64,000 nucleotides of DNA from Thermosyntropha sp. Its GTDB lineage: Bacteria > Bacillota > Syntrophomonadia > Syntrophomonadales > Syntrophomonadaceae. Positions within the stretch are counted from its first letter, which is position 1, and the number at the start of each line of letters is the position of its first letter. Of this stretch, positions 1-9,499 are shown one piece after another. The notes beneath the pieces were generated by a model. That model did no database searches. It saw nothing but the letters and a program-made list of their open reading frames with translations, and was not told where the DNA came from. A program made the translations under genes and the position numbers. Location of the stretch: NCBI RefSeq assembly GCF_017656155.1, contig NZ_JACDOH010000009.1:35665-99664 (forward strand). Reading direction: 5' to 3'.

Positions 1-509
1 TTTCCATTGGTAATTTCATCTACCATTAAATGGGCAAATTCATGCACCATAGGACCTTCTTTTTTAAATCTTTCTTCCATTTCCTCATGTCCAAGCCATA
101 CTTCAGGGGATAGCACCCTTATCGAGCCTGCCCAGTAAACCCCCATGGCTTTTTCATCTTTATCCCAGCCAAAGCTTTCTGCCAAACTAACTGCATCTGG
201 ATAAACTATTATTGTCGCCTTATAAGAGGGTTCTCTCCCAAACCATGCACAAACCTTATCATAGGCCTCTTCTGCTGATTCAACTATTAGATTTATTGAA
301 CCTTCACTTTTTTCAGCATATTTTATTGTATAATGTTCTGTTTGAATCTCTTTAAAATCATGGGTCTTTAAAGCTATTTCCTGATTTACTGCAACCCTTA
401 AAATAAACTGATTATTTCTAACTCCCCAGATCAGAATTGCTGTCAACAACAAAAAAACAATGATCAGGGAATATTTCCCGCCTGCAAAAGGTTTTAAAAA
501 ACTAATCAT
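1..509 (-). CDS. Membrane-anchored peptidase MA-like protein (3' end outside window)
   Basis: The reading frame is open from an ATG at 509 to the window edge, giving about 169 residues; the C-terminus is missing. The start follows a strong purine-rich ribosome site (GGAGGGAGGGGAG). Residues about 13-30 form one hydrophobic segment, so the protein is probably anchored with an outside domain. The last residues seen include HEFAH, a gluzincin-type HExxH zinc motif. The preceding sequence resembles the peptidase MA-like family of secreted metallopeptidases. The substrate is unknown. A TATAAT-like box on the minus strand at 536-541 could be its -10 element. The family call rests on the HExxH motif plus general layout. 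Confidence 0.7.
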   Translation of the reverse strand, partial: MISFLKPFAGGKYSLIIVFLLLTAILIWGVRNNQFILRVAVNQEIALKTHDFKEIQTEHYTIKYAEKSEGSINLIVESAEEAYDKVCAWFGREPSYKATIIVYPDAVSLAESFGWDKDEKAMGVYWAGSIRVLSPEVWLGHEEMEERFKKEGPMVHEFAHLMVDEITNG

Positions 510-580
510 CTCTCTCCCCTCCCTCCTAAGAAATAATTATACTATCAAACAAAAAAGGAGGGGAAAAGCAAATAGTGGTT

Positions 581-1492
581 CTATTCCTTCAAATATTCAG
601 TAACGGATATTCCTGCCATAGCTCCATCCCCCACGGCATTCGCCACCTGTCTCCACTTTTTGCTTCGGATGTCGCCGGCGGCAAAAATACCTGGTATAGA
701 TGTATGCATATTTTCATCAGTTATTACATAGCCATCTTCATCGGTTTCCACTAAACCTTTAACAAAATCTGAGGCGGCAGTAAGCCCAATACTTATAAAA
801 AGCCCTTCAACCGGAAGTATTTCCTCTTCACCGGTCAAAACATCTTTTATAGTTACGCTGGTAAGCAAGCTATCTCCATTTACGGCTGTTACCTCTTTAT
901 TTACTTTAATTTCAATCTTATCATTATCATAAGCCTTCTTAAGGTCTTTCTGGTTAGCCGTAAACTCTTCCATCCAGTTTATTATATATACCTTAGAAGC
1001 AATATCAGCCATATAAAGGGCCTCTTTTACCGCTGAATCTCCGCCCCCTACTATGGCAACCGGGGACTTGCCAAAGAAAGCTCCATCACAAGTAGCACAA
1101 TATGACACACCTCGACCTAAAAATTCCTCTTCACCCTTTACATTAAGCTTTCTTCTTTTTGCTCCCATAGCAAGTATAACTGCTCTACAAACATACTCCC
1201 CAGTCTCGGCAACAATCTTTTTTAAGCTTCCTAAATCTTCTATTCGCACTACCTCTTCCATCTTTATCTCAGCGCCAAAATTTTCAGCCTGCCTGCGGAA
1301 CCTGCCCATAAGGTCAGGTCCCTCAATCCCTTCCGGGAATCCGGGATAATTATCAATTCTATCGGTCAAGGCTGCATTTCCTCCCAAAACTTCTCCGACT
1401 AAGACTAAAGTTTTAAGATTTGCACGGCAGGTATAAATCGCAGCTGTAAGTCCGGCCGGCCCTCCCCCTATAATTACAACATCATAATCCAT
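581..1492 (-). CDS. trxB: Thioredoxin reductase (NADPH/flavin)
   Basis: This cytoplasmic FAD enzyme passes electrons from NAD(P)H to thioredoxin. The N-terminal FAD motif GGGPAG is followed by the redox-active CATC (Cys132 and Cys135, then DG) and a second nucleotide motif GGGDSA. The C-terminus has the FAD-contacting GIFAAGDIR. The length of 303 residues is typical. An ATG 18 bases upstream is also open, but the GGGGAGGAG ribosome site lies between the two, so the start at 1492 is preferred. It sits downstream of the M23/LysM gene, separated from it by a terminator. Confidence 0.95.
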   Translation of the reverse strand: MDYDVVIIGGGPAGLTAAIYTCRANLKTLVLVGEVLGGNAALTDRIDNYPGFPEGIEGPDLMGRFRRQAENFGAEIKMEEVVRIEDLGSLKKIVAETGEYVCRAVILAMGAKRRKLNVKGEEEFLGRGVSYCATCDGAFFGKSPVAIVGGGDSAVKEALYMADIASKVYIINWMEEFTANQKDLKKAYDNDKIEIKVNKEVTAVNGDSLLTSVTIKDVLTGEEEILPVEGLFISIGLTAASDFVKGLVETDEDGYVITDENMHTSIPGIFAAGDIRSKKWRQVANAVGDGAMAGISVTEYLKE

Positions 1493-1520
1493 AAAAACTC
1501 CTCCCCACATTTTTAGTTAT

Positions 1521-1555
1521 AATACAATAAAAGCCCCGGTCAAAAACCAGGGCTT
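1521..1555 (-). terminator. Rho-independent terminator after the M23/LysM gene
   Basis: On the minus strand a 10-bp stem (AAGCCCTGGT paired with ACCGGGGCTT, one G-U pair) with a 5-base loop is followed by a T-rich tract. It lies just after the stop of the M23 gene and ahead of trxB. Confidence 0.85.
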
Positions 1556-1564
1556 CTACGATCC

Positions 1565-2941
1565 TCAGCGCAAAAAATTAAGCGGATTACGAAAAGACCC
1601 GTAAACTAAAGTTTCAAAATGGAGATGCGGACCCGTGCTGTTTCCAGTCGACCCTACTGAAGCTATAACATCTCCCCGGTTTACTCTCTGTCCGGTAGAA
1701 ACATATATCTTGTTGCAATGTGCATAACGGGTAACTATTCCGTTGCCGTGGTCAACTATAACAAACTTGCCGTAGCCTCCCTGCCATCCAGCAAAAATAA
1801 CTGTTCCGGAATCAGCAGCCTTTATTGGCGTACCGGTGCGGGCAGCAATATCAACGCCTGTATGCCTGCCTCCTCTAGCCCCAAATGGGCTCGTAATAGT
1901 GCCATAAACAGGCCATATAAGTTTTCCAGCCCTTACGGTGCTGCTTCCACGGGAAGCTACTATAACCTTAGTTCCTTTTACTACTATTTTATCAACTGCT
2001 TTTTTTATAATAGTTTCTTGTTTTATTTCCCGATCTTGGGTAACTCCATTCTTTTTAACAGCAACATATACTACTTTCTTCTCCCCATTTTGTCCTTTCT
2101 GCTTTACTCTCACACTGTAAGGAACATTTTTATCAATAACTATCTTGGTCTCATAAGGTATCTCTTCTATTTTTTCTCCTTCAACCCTTGCAATTACATT
2201 TATCAGGGGCTTGCTTTTAACCAGAATAAGCTCATCTCCCGGCTGTAAATACTCTGATTTGAGGTTATTGGCCCGCATTATGTCATCAACATACATATTA
2301 TTTCGGCGGGCAATAAGCCAAAGGGAATCGCCCTCTTTAACTATGTATTTTTCGGGACTTTCTGTCCCGGTTTTGATCAGCATATAAGCTTCATCAGGAG
2401 AAACAATCTTATTGGCAGGAACAAGCTCTTCTTTTATCGTCACATTTTCTTCAAAAGCAAGTTCCAAGAGCTTTTCTCCCTCTTCCAAATCCTTACCTTC
2501 TTCTTTAATGCGGCTTAATACCCTTTCAGCCTCTTTCCGGCTTGCTAAAAACACCTGCGGATTCCCGTTTACAACTATTGCCGCACCTTTCACATTAAAA
2601 AGGGCTATCTTTTCAAGCTGCTTTTTAAGGCTGTGCTCCGCAAGAACCTGATCCTTCGAAGCAAAAGTTCGGCAAAATTCAAATTTAGTAATCAATGCAG
2701 TCTCTGTTTTATACTGTCCTTCTTTTTCTTCTTTTATTTCGGCTAAAATCTGCTCAACTTCTTTCACCTTTTTTACCTTGCATACTTCTTTCCCATCAGC
2801 ATATACGGAATAAGCAGGGGTATTAATCACAAATCCCCACACAATAAAAATGACTGCTAAAGTTAAAAGCGATACCAACGATATGAACAAAGGCTTATCC
2901 TGGTGTATTTCCTCCCACTTCTTACACATATATTCCTTCAT
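1565..2941 (-). CDS. LysM-G5-M23 cell-wall endopeptidase, membrane-anchored
   Basis: This 458-residue protein has one transmembrane segment (about 18-40), a LysM peptidoglycan-binding module (about 199-241), a G5 domain (about 247-325) and a C-terminal M23 peptidase (about 345-458). The M23 zinc ligands are visible: H360 and D364 in HTGVD, and H441 in the HLHFE motif. The whole active site is present, so it is probably an active lytic endopeptidase rather than a LytM-type regulator. It acts outside the membrane on peptidoglycan cross-links. The domain order matches proteins common near spore and cell-wall genes in Clostridia. Its exact role (growth, division or sporulation) cannot be told. 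Confidence 0.88.
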   Translation of the reverse strand: MKEYMCKKWEEIHQDKPLFISLVSLLTLAVIFIVWGFVINTPAYSVYADGKEVCKVKKVKEVEQILAEIKEEKEGQYKTETALITKFEFCRTFASKDQVLAEHSLKKQLEKIALFNVKGAAIVVNGNPQVFLASRKEAERVLSRIKEEGKDLEEGEKLLELAFEENVTIKEELVPANKIVSPDEAYMLIKTGTESPEKYIVKEGDSLWLIARRNNMYVDDIMRANNLKSEYLQPGDELILVKSKPLINVIARVEGEKIEEIPYETKIVIDKNVPYSVRVKQKGQNGEKKVVYVAVKKNGVTQDREIKQETIIKKAVDKIVVKGTKVIVASRGSSTVRAGKLIWPVYGTITSPFGARGGRHTGVDIAARTGTPIKAADSGTVIFAGWQGGYGKFVIVDHGNGIVTRYAHCNKIYVSTGQRVNRGDVIASVGSTGNSTGPHLHFETLVYGSFRNPLNFLR

Positions 2942-2999
2942 ACAAAACTCTCCATTTTCAAAATTAGGCTTTGCCTTTGAGTTAATTCTACAAATTTTA

Positions 3000-4403
3000 T
3001 TAAATTCCTGCTAAAGGATTATTTTTTTGCAAACGCTTCATTATATCTAAATAAATAGCCCCTTCAATCCTCTTTCTGTGCATAGTGCAGGATATCTCAT
3101 CCGGCTTCTTCATATCGCAATTGCGCTTCAAATTATTGGCATGACACCCTCCACCACAGAAATAGCGAGCCCAGCAGTCAAGGCACTCCTCCTTGTTATT
3201 TAAATTATTCTGGGCAAAAACGGCTTTTATTTCTTCTCTCAGCTCACCTGTCCATACATTACCCATATAATAACAGTCATCTCCGATAAACTGGTGACAC
3301 GGGTAAATATCGCCCTCAGGGGTTACAGCTAAATATTCAAACCCGGCTCCACATCCAGTAATCCTTTTGGCAATACAAGGTCCCCCCATAAGATTGAGGT
3401 TGTAATGGAAAAAGAGAATCTCTTTTCCTCTCTCATAATATTCCCACAAAAGCCGGGTAAGGTTTTCATATTCCTTTAACACCTGCGGCAGGTCTTCTTT
3501 TTTTATCGCAAATTCATCCTCATTTTCTCCTACTGCCGGCTCCAAAGAAAGGGCATCTATACCTAAATCTACTATATGTTTCACATCAGAAACAAAATCC
3601 AGGTTATCACGGGTAAAAGTTCCCCGCACATAAAAACTTATGGGTTTTTTTGCTTTTGTCATCTTTATATGGGGAACAATAAGGTCGTAAGTTCCTTGCC
3701 CATTATTTAGAATTCTGTTCCTGTCATTTGTTTCCTTGCGCCCATCCAAACTCAAAATAAGGCTTATGTTTTCATCTACTAAATAATCAAGAATTTTTTC
3801 ATTTAACAGGACTGCATTGGTAGTCAAAGTAAAGTTGAATTTCTTCCCTGTTTTCTTCTCTAATTCACGGCCATATGCAATCAGGCTTTTTACCACCTCG
3901 AAATTAAGCAAAGGCTCCCCGCCAAAAAAATCTACTTCCAGGTTCCGTATATTTCCGCTTCTTTGAACCAAAAAGTCCAAAGCTTTCTTCCCGGTATCTT
4001 TGCTCATCAAGCTCGGTTTCCCTCCAAAGTTTCCCTGCCCTGCAAAGCAATACCGGCATTTCATATTGCAGACATGAGCCACGTTAAGGCATAATGCCTT
4101 TATTCTCATAGAATTTAAGTCCAAATCTATCTTTTCTCTAGAAGTGAAAAGAGTTTTTTGTTTAACTGCTTCCTTAATCTCTTCTTCAACTTCCTTAACT
4201 TCCTCTATAGGATACCTCAGGCTAGTCATATAGACTGCTTTAGAAAAATCGCCGTCAGCATCTACCAAGTTGGACAGAAACATAAAAGCCAGATCATCTA
4301 AAAGATGGACTGCGCCGCTGTTGACATCTAAAAAAATCTTTACACCGTCAAATTCATATAAATGGACATCTGCCTTGAAGTTATATCCTTTCAATTCGTT
4401 CAT
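3000..4403 (-). CDS. scfB: SCIFF radical-SAM maturase
   Basis: This 467-residue radical SAM enzyme has the CX3CX2C cluster motif at C112, C116 and C119 (CNMKCRYC). A C-terminal SPASM region is rich in cysteines (for example CLDCWARYFCGGGC), which should hold two auxiliary iron-sulfur clusters. The N-terminal about 90 residues resemble a peptide-recognition domain. The gene sits directly downstream of a SCIFF precursor peptide, the invariant partnership in Clostridia. The known family chemistry (CteB-type) is formation of a cysteine-to-threonine thioether bridge in the peptide. The biological role of the modified peptide is not established. Confidence 0.93.
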   Translation of the reverse strand: MNELKGYNFKADVHLYEFDGVKIFLDVNSGAVHLLDDLAFMFLSNLVDADGDFSKAVYMTSLRYPIEEVKEVEEEIKEAVKQKTLFTSREKIDLDLNSMRIKALCLNVAHVCNMKCRYCFAGQGNFGGKPSLMSKDTGKKALDFLVQRSGNIRNLEVDFFGGEPLLNFEVVKSLIAYGRELEKKTGKKFNFTLTTNAVLLNEKILDYLVDENISLILSLDGRKETNDRNRILNNGQGTYDLIVPHIKMTKAKKPISFYVRGTFTRDNLDFVSDVKHIVDLGIDALSLEPAVGENEDEFAIKKEDLPQVLKEYENLTRLLWEYYERGKEILFFHYNLNLMGGPCIAKRITGCGAGFEYLAVTPEGDIYPCHQFIGDDCYYMGNVWTGELREEIKAVFAQNNLNNKEECLDCWARYFCGGGCHANNLKRNCDMKKPDEISCTMHRKRIEGAIYLDIMKRLQKNNPLAGI

Positions 4404-4450
4404 TTTCTTCCTCTCCCTATAAGGTTTAAAGATTTTCCTGATAAAAACAT

Positions 4451-4474
4451 AAAAAAAGGGGGTTAGACCCCTCT
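4451..4474 (-). terminator. Hairpin terminator/attenuator between scfA and scfB
   Basis: Minus-strand GGGG-loop-CCCC stem followed by seven T residues, in the 89-base gap between the peptide gene and the maturase gene. Partial termination here would give much more precursor mRNA than maturase mRNA. Confidence 0.65.
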
Positions 4475-4492
4475 TATGTATTCATATGTCAT

Positions 4493-4642
4493 TTATTTCT
4501 GGTTTCTGCAAATCTGATTTCCTACTGTGCAAGAAGTTTTACATGCGGATTGGCACGAAGTTGCACATTCCCGGCAGTTTATCTTATCTGCTTCCCTCTT
4601 GAGAAAAGGAGTAACTACTGTAAAAAGATGCTTGTTCTTCAA
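4493..4642 (-). CDS. scfA: SCIFF precursor peptide (six cysteines in forty-five residues)
   Basis: The C-terminus carries the SCIFF signature CATSCQSACKTSCTVGNQ with six cysteines in all, as in CteA. I place the start at a TTG (4642), giving 49 residues, because a GGGAGAGG ribosome site lies just upstream and the family is normally about 46 residues long. The frame is open to an ATG at 4690, but that would add 16 atypical residues. The CKTSCT stretch holds the Cys/Thr pair spaced five apart that is thioether-linked in the characterised member. The maturase gene follows after a hairpin. Confidence 0.93.
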   Translation of the reverse strand: MKNKHLFTVVTPFLKREADKINCRECATSCQSACKTSCTVGNQICRNQK

Positions 4643-4724
4643 GCCTACCTCTCCCTTCTTTAAATAAAAGCTTTTAATAAATATATTCATCCGAACCGCA
4701 CAACATTCTATCTATTTAATTTAA

Positions 4725-4799
4725 TGGAGCGGGAAACGGGATTCGAACCCGCGACACCCGGCTTGGGAAGCCGGTGCTCTACCTCTGAGCTACTCCCGC
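4725..4799 (-). tRNA. tRNA-Gly (anticodon CCC)
   Basis: Minus strand, 75 bases with encoded CCA. A GCGGGAG acceptor arm pairs with the 3' strand, the anticodon stem CCGGC/GCCGG encloses loop TTCCCAA, and the T arm contains GGTTCGAATCC. It reads GGG codons. Confidence 0.95.
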
Positions 4800-4826
4800 A
4801 CCTGCGTGATTACCTACAATAAATAA

Positions 4827-4902
4827 TGGCGGAGCTGACGGGAATTGAACCCGCGATCTCCGGCGTGACAGGCCGGCATGTTAACCGCTACACCACAGCT
4901 CC
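4827..4902 (-). tRNA. tRNA-Asp (anticodon GTC)
   Basis: Minus strand, 76 bases with encoded CCA. The acceptor arm GGAGCTG pairs with CAGCTCC, anticodon loop CTGTCAC sits on a CCGGC/GCCGG stem, and the T arm is GGGTTCAATTCCC. It lies upstream of tRNA-Gly in the same direction, so the two are probably cotranscribed. Confidence 0.95.
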
Positions 4903-4978
4903 GCATAGTCGCAGAAATATATTAACAAAAGCTTTAAAATATTTCAAGTCTATTTACAAAAAATTTTAACATTATCTA

Positions 4979-6274
<1,296 letters not shown>

Positions 6275-6344
6275 TTAATCCTATAAAATTGCAAACTAAT
6301 ATTAACAAAACTATCCCAGGGTGTCAAACTGGGAAGTTAATTAT

Positions 6345-6791
6345 TTACCCTTTTACTACCTTAACCTTAATTTCTGCCTGGACTCCCGGATATATTTTTA
6401 TTTTTAAATTATATTCTCCCAGATGTTTTATAGGTTCTCCAATTTCTATCTTTTTTTTATCTATACTAACTTTAAACTCCTTATTTATTGCTTCTGCTAT
6501 CTCTTTGGGAGTTACTGCTCCAAATAACCGGTCATTATCTCCTGTTTTGGCTTTTATAGTAATTTCCTTTCCATTCAACTTTTTCTGTAACTCTTTAGCC
6601 TGCTCCAGTTCCTTCATTTTTTGCCTTTCCTGACTCTTTTTCTTCTCTTCTACCTCTTTAATCTTCCCCGCAGTTGCTTCCACTGCAAGTCCTTTAGGAA
6701 TAAGATAGTTGCGGGCATATCCATCAGAAACCTCTTTTATATCACCAGCACGCCCCAATTGTTTTATATCCTGAGTTAATATTACCTTCAT
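6345..6791 (-). CDS. rplI: 50S ribosomal protein L9
   Basis: 148 residues beginning MKVILTQDIKQLGRAGD, the classic L9 N-terminal domain that binds 23S rRNA, followed by the long charged connecting helix (about 41-75) and a C-terminal domain. L9 helps hold the reading frame during translation. The ATG overlaps the stop of the upstream DUF2232 gene by 4 bases, so the two are translationally coupled. A GGAGGATTTGCG ribosome site precedes it. Confidence 0.97.
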   Translation of the reverse strand: MKVILTQDIKQLGRAGDIKEVSDGYARNYLIPKGLAVEATAGKIKEVEEKKKSQERQKMKELEQAKELQKKLNGKEITIKAKTGDNDRLFGAVTPKEIAEAINKEFKVSIDKKKIEIGEPIKHLGEYNLKIKIYPGVQAEIKVKVVKG

Positions 6792-7771
6792 CGCAAATCC
6801 TCCTCCGATTTATTTATTTTTCGGTAGTCAAGCAAACTATCAAAAATTCCCACCAAGCCCAAAAAAACTAAAACGGACAGAGAAAATAGCAGAGTCATTA
6901 TAATTATAAAAACAATAAACCAGCGGCGTGAAGATGCTGACATATTCTGCAAACGGTAAGCTAATGCTGCAGTTCCATAATAAATGGTTATCGGAAACAT
7001 AACCGCCAGAACATTTGACCCGGCATAATACAAATAAGCTGTTGAACCATCCTTTTCTCCGGTAAGGATCATAATAAGACCTAAAATAACCAGCCACACC
7101 AACTGCCAGGGCATAATTTCTTCGGCAAACGGCTTTTTTTCAAGGCCTTCCATGCCCCGCTTCATGCTCGTCAATGAAGCTAAAAGCAAAGAGAAAAAAA
7201 CGACCATTATAGCCTGCAAGAAGTAAAAAGCAGGCAGATGACGGGCAACTTCTTTAGATATTTTAAGGAAATCTTTTTCTATTTTTTCCCTGGTTATCCC
7301 CTCTTTTTCATATAAATCAAAAAAACCGCTTTCCTCATACGTCCGCAAACTCTTCTCTAAATACACCTTGAAATCATTTTCTACATCCTTTATTCCTATA
7401 TCACCAGAGCTCAAGTATAAAAAACCTAAAAACAAAGAAACGCTTAAAGCGACCGTAAAAAATCCATATTTTTGTATTTTATAGTATCCCTTGTGTTCTT
7501 TTGTCATATAAGCCATTACAAGAACTGCTGCTCCAACTGTGGCCATAAAAAATGCCAAATCTGCAATCCCTACAGTTAAATATAATATGAGTATATTTAA
7601 AATAAATACAACAAATAGCTGTTTTTTTTCAATGTAAAGAGCACTTAGTATAAAAATAGCCCCCCAGATTATCGCCCAAAAAAAAGTGAACACTGGAACT
7701 GCTGCCACTAAAAGGACAGCTGCACAGGAAATTATCAAAAAAACCATAAAATTACGAACTCGATTTGCCAC
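6788..7771 (-). CDS. DUF2232 (YybS-like) multi-pass membrane protein
   Basis: 327 residues with about eight hydrophobic segments in two blocks, split by a soluble loop at about 125-170. Its position directly upstream of rplI and downstream of the rpsF-ssb-rpsR operon matches YybS/DUF2232 proteins of Firmicutes. The start is GTG with a GGAGGG ribosome site. The family is linked by context to translation genes, but its function is unknown; some related proteins have been compared with ECF-type substrate-binding components, which I cannot confirm here. Confidence 0.8.
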   Translation of the reverse strand: MANRVRNFMVFLIISCAAVLLVAAVPVFTFFWAIIWGAIFILSALYIEKKQLFVVFILNILILYLTVGIADLAFFMATVGAAVLVMAYMTKEHKGYYKIQKYGFFTVALSVSLFLGFLYLSSGDIGIKDVENDFKVYLEKSLRTYEESGFFDLYEKEGITREKIEKDFLKISKEVARHLPAFYFLQAIMVVFFSLLLASLTSMKRGMEGLEKKPFAEEIMPWQLVWLVILGLIMILTGEKDGSTAYLYYAGSNVLAVMFPITIYYGTAALAYRLQNMSASSRRWFIVFIIIMTLLFSLSVLVFLGLVGIFDSLLDYRKINKSEEDLR

Positions 7772-7824
7772 TTCAGATACCCTCCAGATCTAAAAGCCTC
7801 TGCTTACACCCGTCCGTTTCTGCC

Positions 7825-7855
7825 AAAATACAAAACAGCCCTCAATATGAGGGCT
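7825..7855 (-). terminator. Terminator of the rpsF-ssb-rpsR operon
   Basis: Minus-strand stem AGCCCTC/GAGGGCT with a 5-base loop followed by GTTTTGTATTTT, located right after the rpsR stop. Confidence 0.8.
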
Positions 7856-7862
7856 TTGCTCT

Positions 7863-8087
7863 TTATTCTGCTGTAAAAGGCAGAAGAGCCATTACGCGTG
7901 CTCTTTTTATAGCTCTTGTCAATTGACGCTGGTGACGCGCACAGTTTCCGTTAATTCTGCGGGGGAGTATCTTCCCTCTTTCTGTAATATAACGGCGAAG
8001 CCTGGGCACATCCTTATAATCTATAACATCAATCTTATCAGCGCAGAAGCTGCACTGTTTTTTCTTTTTGCGCTTTTCTTTTTTCAA
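7863..8087 (-). CDS. rpsR: 30S ribosomal protein S18
   Basis: 74 residues, very basic. The core contains [23 protein letters not shown] and [21 protein letters not shown], the conserved S18 body that binds S6 and 16S rRNA. It retains C-x2-C and a third cysteine, suggesting the zinc-binding (C+) form of S18, though a fourth ligand is not evident. The start is TTG after AGGAGGGACAGG. Third gene of rpsF-ssb-rpsR. Confidence 0.97.
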   Translation of the reverse strand: MKKEKRKKKKQCSFCADKIDVIDYKDVPRLRRYITERGKILPRRINGNCARHQRQLTRAIKRARVMALLPFTAE

Positions 8088-8111
8088 AACCTGTCCCTCC
8101 TCATTTCAAGG

Positions 8112-8549
8112 TTAAAAAGGAACCTCATCCTCTTCGCTCTTATCAACTATATCAATATCATCTAAACTTATTTCGCTTCCCACATCACTCCAGGTATCAT
8201 CGCTTCCAGCAGAAGCAAAGGAAGACGCAGCAGCGGATGCTCCGCTTTTACCCAAAAAACGCACATCATCTGCTATAACTTCCACCGCTTTTCGTTTAAT
8301 TCCGTCTTGACCCTCATATGTCCTGACCTGCAATCTACCCTCAACGGCCGCCATCTGTCCTTTATTGAGATAGGTAGCACAATTTTCTGCCAGACCGCGC
8401 CAGACCACTATATCGATAAAATCAGTTTCATCTTTATTAAACTTGCGATTTACTGCCAGAGTAAACCGGCATACTGCCAATCCGTTCTGAGTATATTTCA
8501 GCTCAGGGTCACGGGTAAGACGACCAATTAAAATAATGCGGTTTAACAT
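8112..8549 (-). CDS. ssb: Single-stranded DNA-binding protein
   Basis: 145 residues. The OB-fold N-terminus (MLNRIILIGRLTRDPELKYT, then FTLAVNR and DFIDIVVWRGLAENCATYL) binds ssDNA. A Ser/Ala-rich linker leads to the acidic tip ending DEVPF, the SSB tail that recruits replication and repair partners. It lies between rpsF and rpsR, the standard Firmicutes order, so it is coexpressed with S6 and S18. Confidence 0.97.
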   Translation of the reverse strand: MLNRIILIGRLTRDPELKYTQNGLAVCRFTLAVNRKFNKDETDFIDIVVWRGLAENCATYLNKGQMAAVEGRLQVRTYEGQDGIKRKAVEVIADDVRFLGKSGASAAASSFASAGSDDTWSDVGSEISLDDIDIVDKSEEDEVPF

Positions 8550-8578
8550 TTATACTCCCCCCTGCTTATAACAAAACC

Positions 8579-8872
8579 CTACTTCTCATCTTTGCGCAAA
8601 ATCATGTGACGCAGGAAACGATCTGACAGTTTGATAACCCTGTCCAATTCCTGGGCAGTTTCCGGCTTACCTTTAAAATTCCATACAGAATAAATGCCTT
8701 CATTGTAGTTCTCAATTTCATAAGCCAGACGTTTTCTGCCCCATCCTTCATCCTCACCGATGAACTCACCGCCAAAATCGGCAATAATCTTTTTGAGCCT
8801 TTCTTTGGACTCGGCAATTTGTTCATCAGTCAAGTCAGGTTTCATAATAAACATAATTTCATATTCGCGCAC
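8579..8872 (-). CDS. rpsF: 30S ribosomal protein S6
   Basis: 97 residues with the S6 core (MREYEIMFIMKPDL, and the GRKRLAYEI and GIYSVWNF strands). It pairs with S18 on the 30S platform. The start is GTG at 8872, preceded by an excellent AGGGAGGAGG ribosome site. A structured leader just upstream fits autoregulation by the S6:S18 complex (see the leader entry). Confidence 0.97.
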   Translation of the reverse strand: MREYEIMFIMKPDLTDEQIAESKERLKKIIADFGGEFIGEDEGWGRKRLAYEIENYNEGIYSVWNFKGKPETAQELDRVIKLSDRFLRHMILRKDEK

Positions 8873-8884
8873 ACTCTACACCTC

Positions 8885-8960
8885 CTCCCTACGGTCTACA
8901 CCTGTTTTTTGGCAAACAGGTAAAGGCCCCGTTTTAAAACGGAGCAGGGAATTCATAGGA
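8885..8960 (-). promoter_or_regulatory. Candidate S6:S18-binding leader of rpsF
   Basis: In the rpsF 5' leader (minus strand) a strong hairpin, ACCTGTTT paired with AAACAGGT, is followed by GTAGACCGTAGG and then the ribosome site. A CCG element beside a stem in front of rpsF is the hallmark of the known S6:S18 autoregulatory RNA, which mimics the 16S rRNA binding site. A second stem (CCGTTTTAAAACGG) lies just upstream. The match is by eye, not by covariance model. Confidence 0.5.
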
Positions 8961-9007
8961 CAGTATATCAGTATTTTACAAGTAGTGCAAGTTTTTTATC
9001 CTCTATC

Positions 9008-9217
9008 TTAAAGCTTTCCTTTTATGAGGAGGCTTTCAAGCAGCGATACCGGTTTTTCAATAATATAAGTTTCATTAAACAAAGCTTTGAGCACTGCTAT
9101 AGTTTCTCCTTCAATGTTCTTTTTAAAACCTATTATACAGAATCTCTCACCAGGTGACATATCTTTAACCCTTACCAGATCACCTTTGCTAAAAAACTGG
9201 CCTTCAGGAGTTTTCAT
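9008..9217 (-). CDS. Small hypothetical protein
   Basis: 69 residues, unrecognised. The sequence has a KGDLVRVKDMSPGERFCIIGF stretch that looks like a small beta-barrel (SH3/OB-like) fold, followed by a leucine-rich end. The chosen ATG at 9217 follows GGAAGGTGAGG; a GTG three codons earlier is also open but badly placed. It sits between DUF951 and the rpsF operon in the same direction. It is probably a real gene, given the ribosome site and spacing, but its function is unknown. Confidence 0.6.
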   Translation of the reverse strand: MKTPEGQFFSKGDLVRVKDMSPGERFCIIGFKKNIEGETIAVLKALFNETYIIEKPVSLLESLLIKGKL

Positions 9218-9279
9218 CTGCCTCACCTTCCATACAACGGCTCTTTTATAACTAATATATGCCCTTTATAAAAAAATGG

Positions 9280-9492
9280 TTAACTTTCTTCTTCTACCCT
9301 GATCATTTTTCTCTCAAATTCCAGACGAGGCAGCATTACTATGCGTCCACATCCCTGGCACTTGATTTTCACATCAGCCCCTACCCTTATAACCTGCCAG
9401 GTATAACTCCCACAAGGGTGTTTTTTTCTCATACGAACAATATCACCCAGTTTAAACTCTTTGCGCTGCACGCTCTTTCTTTTCCTCCCCAT
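9280..9492 (-). CDS. DUF951 small zinc-ribbon-like protein
   Basis: 70 residues containing GDIVRMRKKHPCGSYTWQV and KCQGCGRIVMLPRLEFE, the DUF951 signature with a C...CxxC arrangement that may bind a metal. Family function is unknown; it is widespread in Firmicutes near the origin. The ATG at 9492 has a poor ribosome site. A GTG at 9471 (63 residues) lies 12 bases after GGGGAGG and fits the family length better, so the start is uncertain. It begins 7 bases after selD ends. Confidence 0.85.
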   Translation of the reverse strand: MGRKRKSVQRKEFKLGDIVRMRKKHPCGSYTWQVIRVGADVKIKCQGCGRIVMLPRLEFERKMIRVEEES

Positions 9493-9499
9493 TCCGTTT

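Noticed and set aside
6314..6332. Inverted repeat CCCAG/CTGGG between rplI and purA as a terminator
   Set aside because: Only a 5-bp stem with a long loop and an interrupted T tract; too weak to call.
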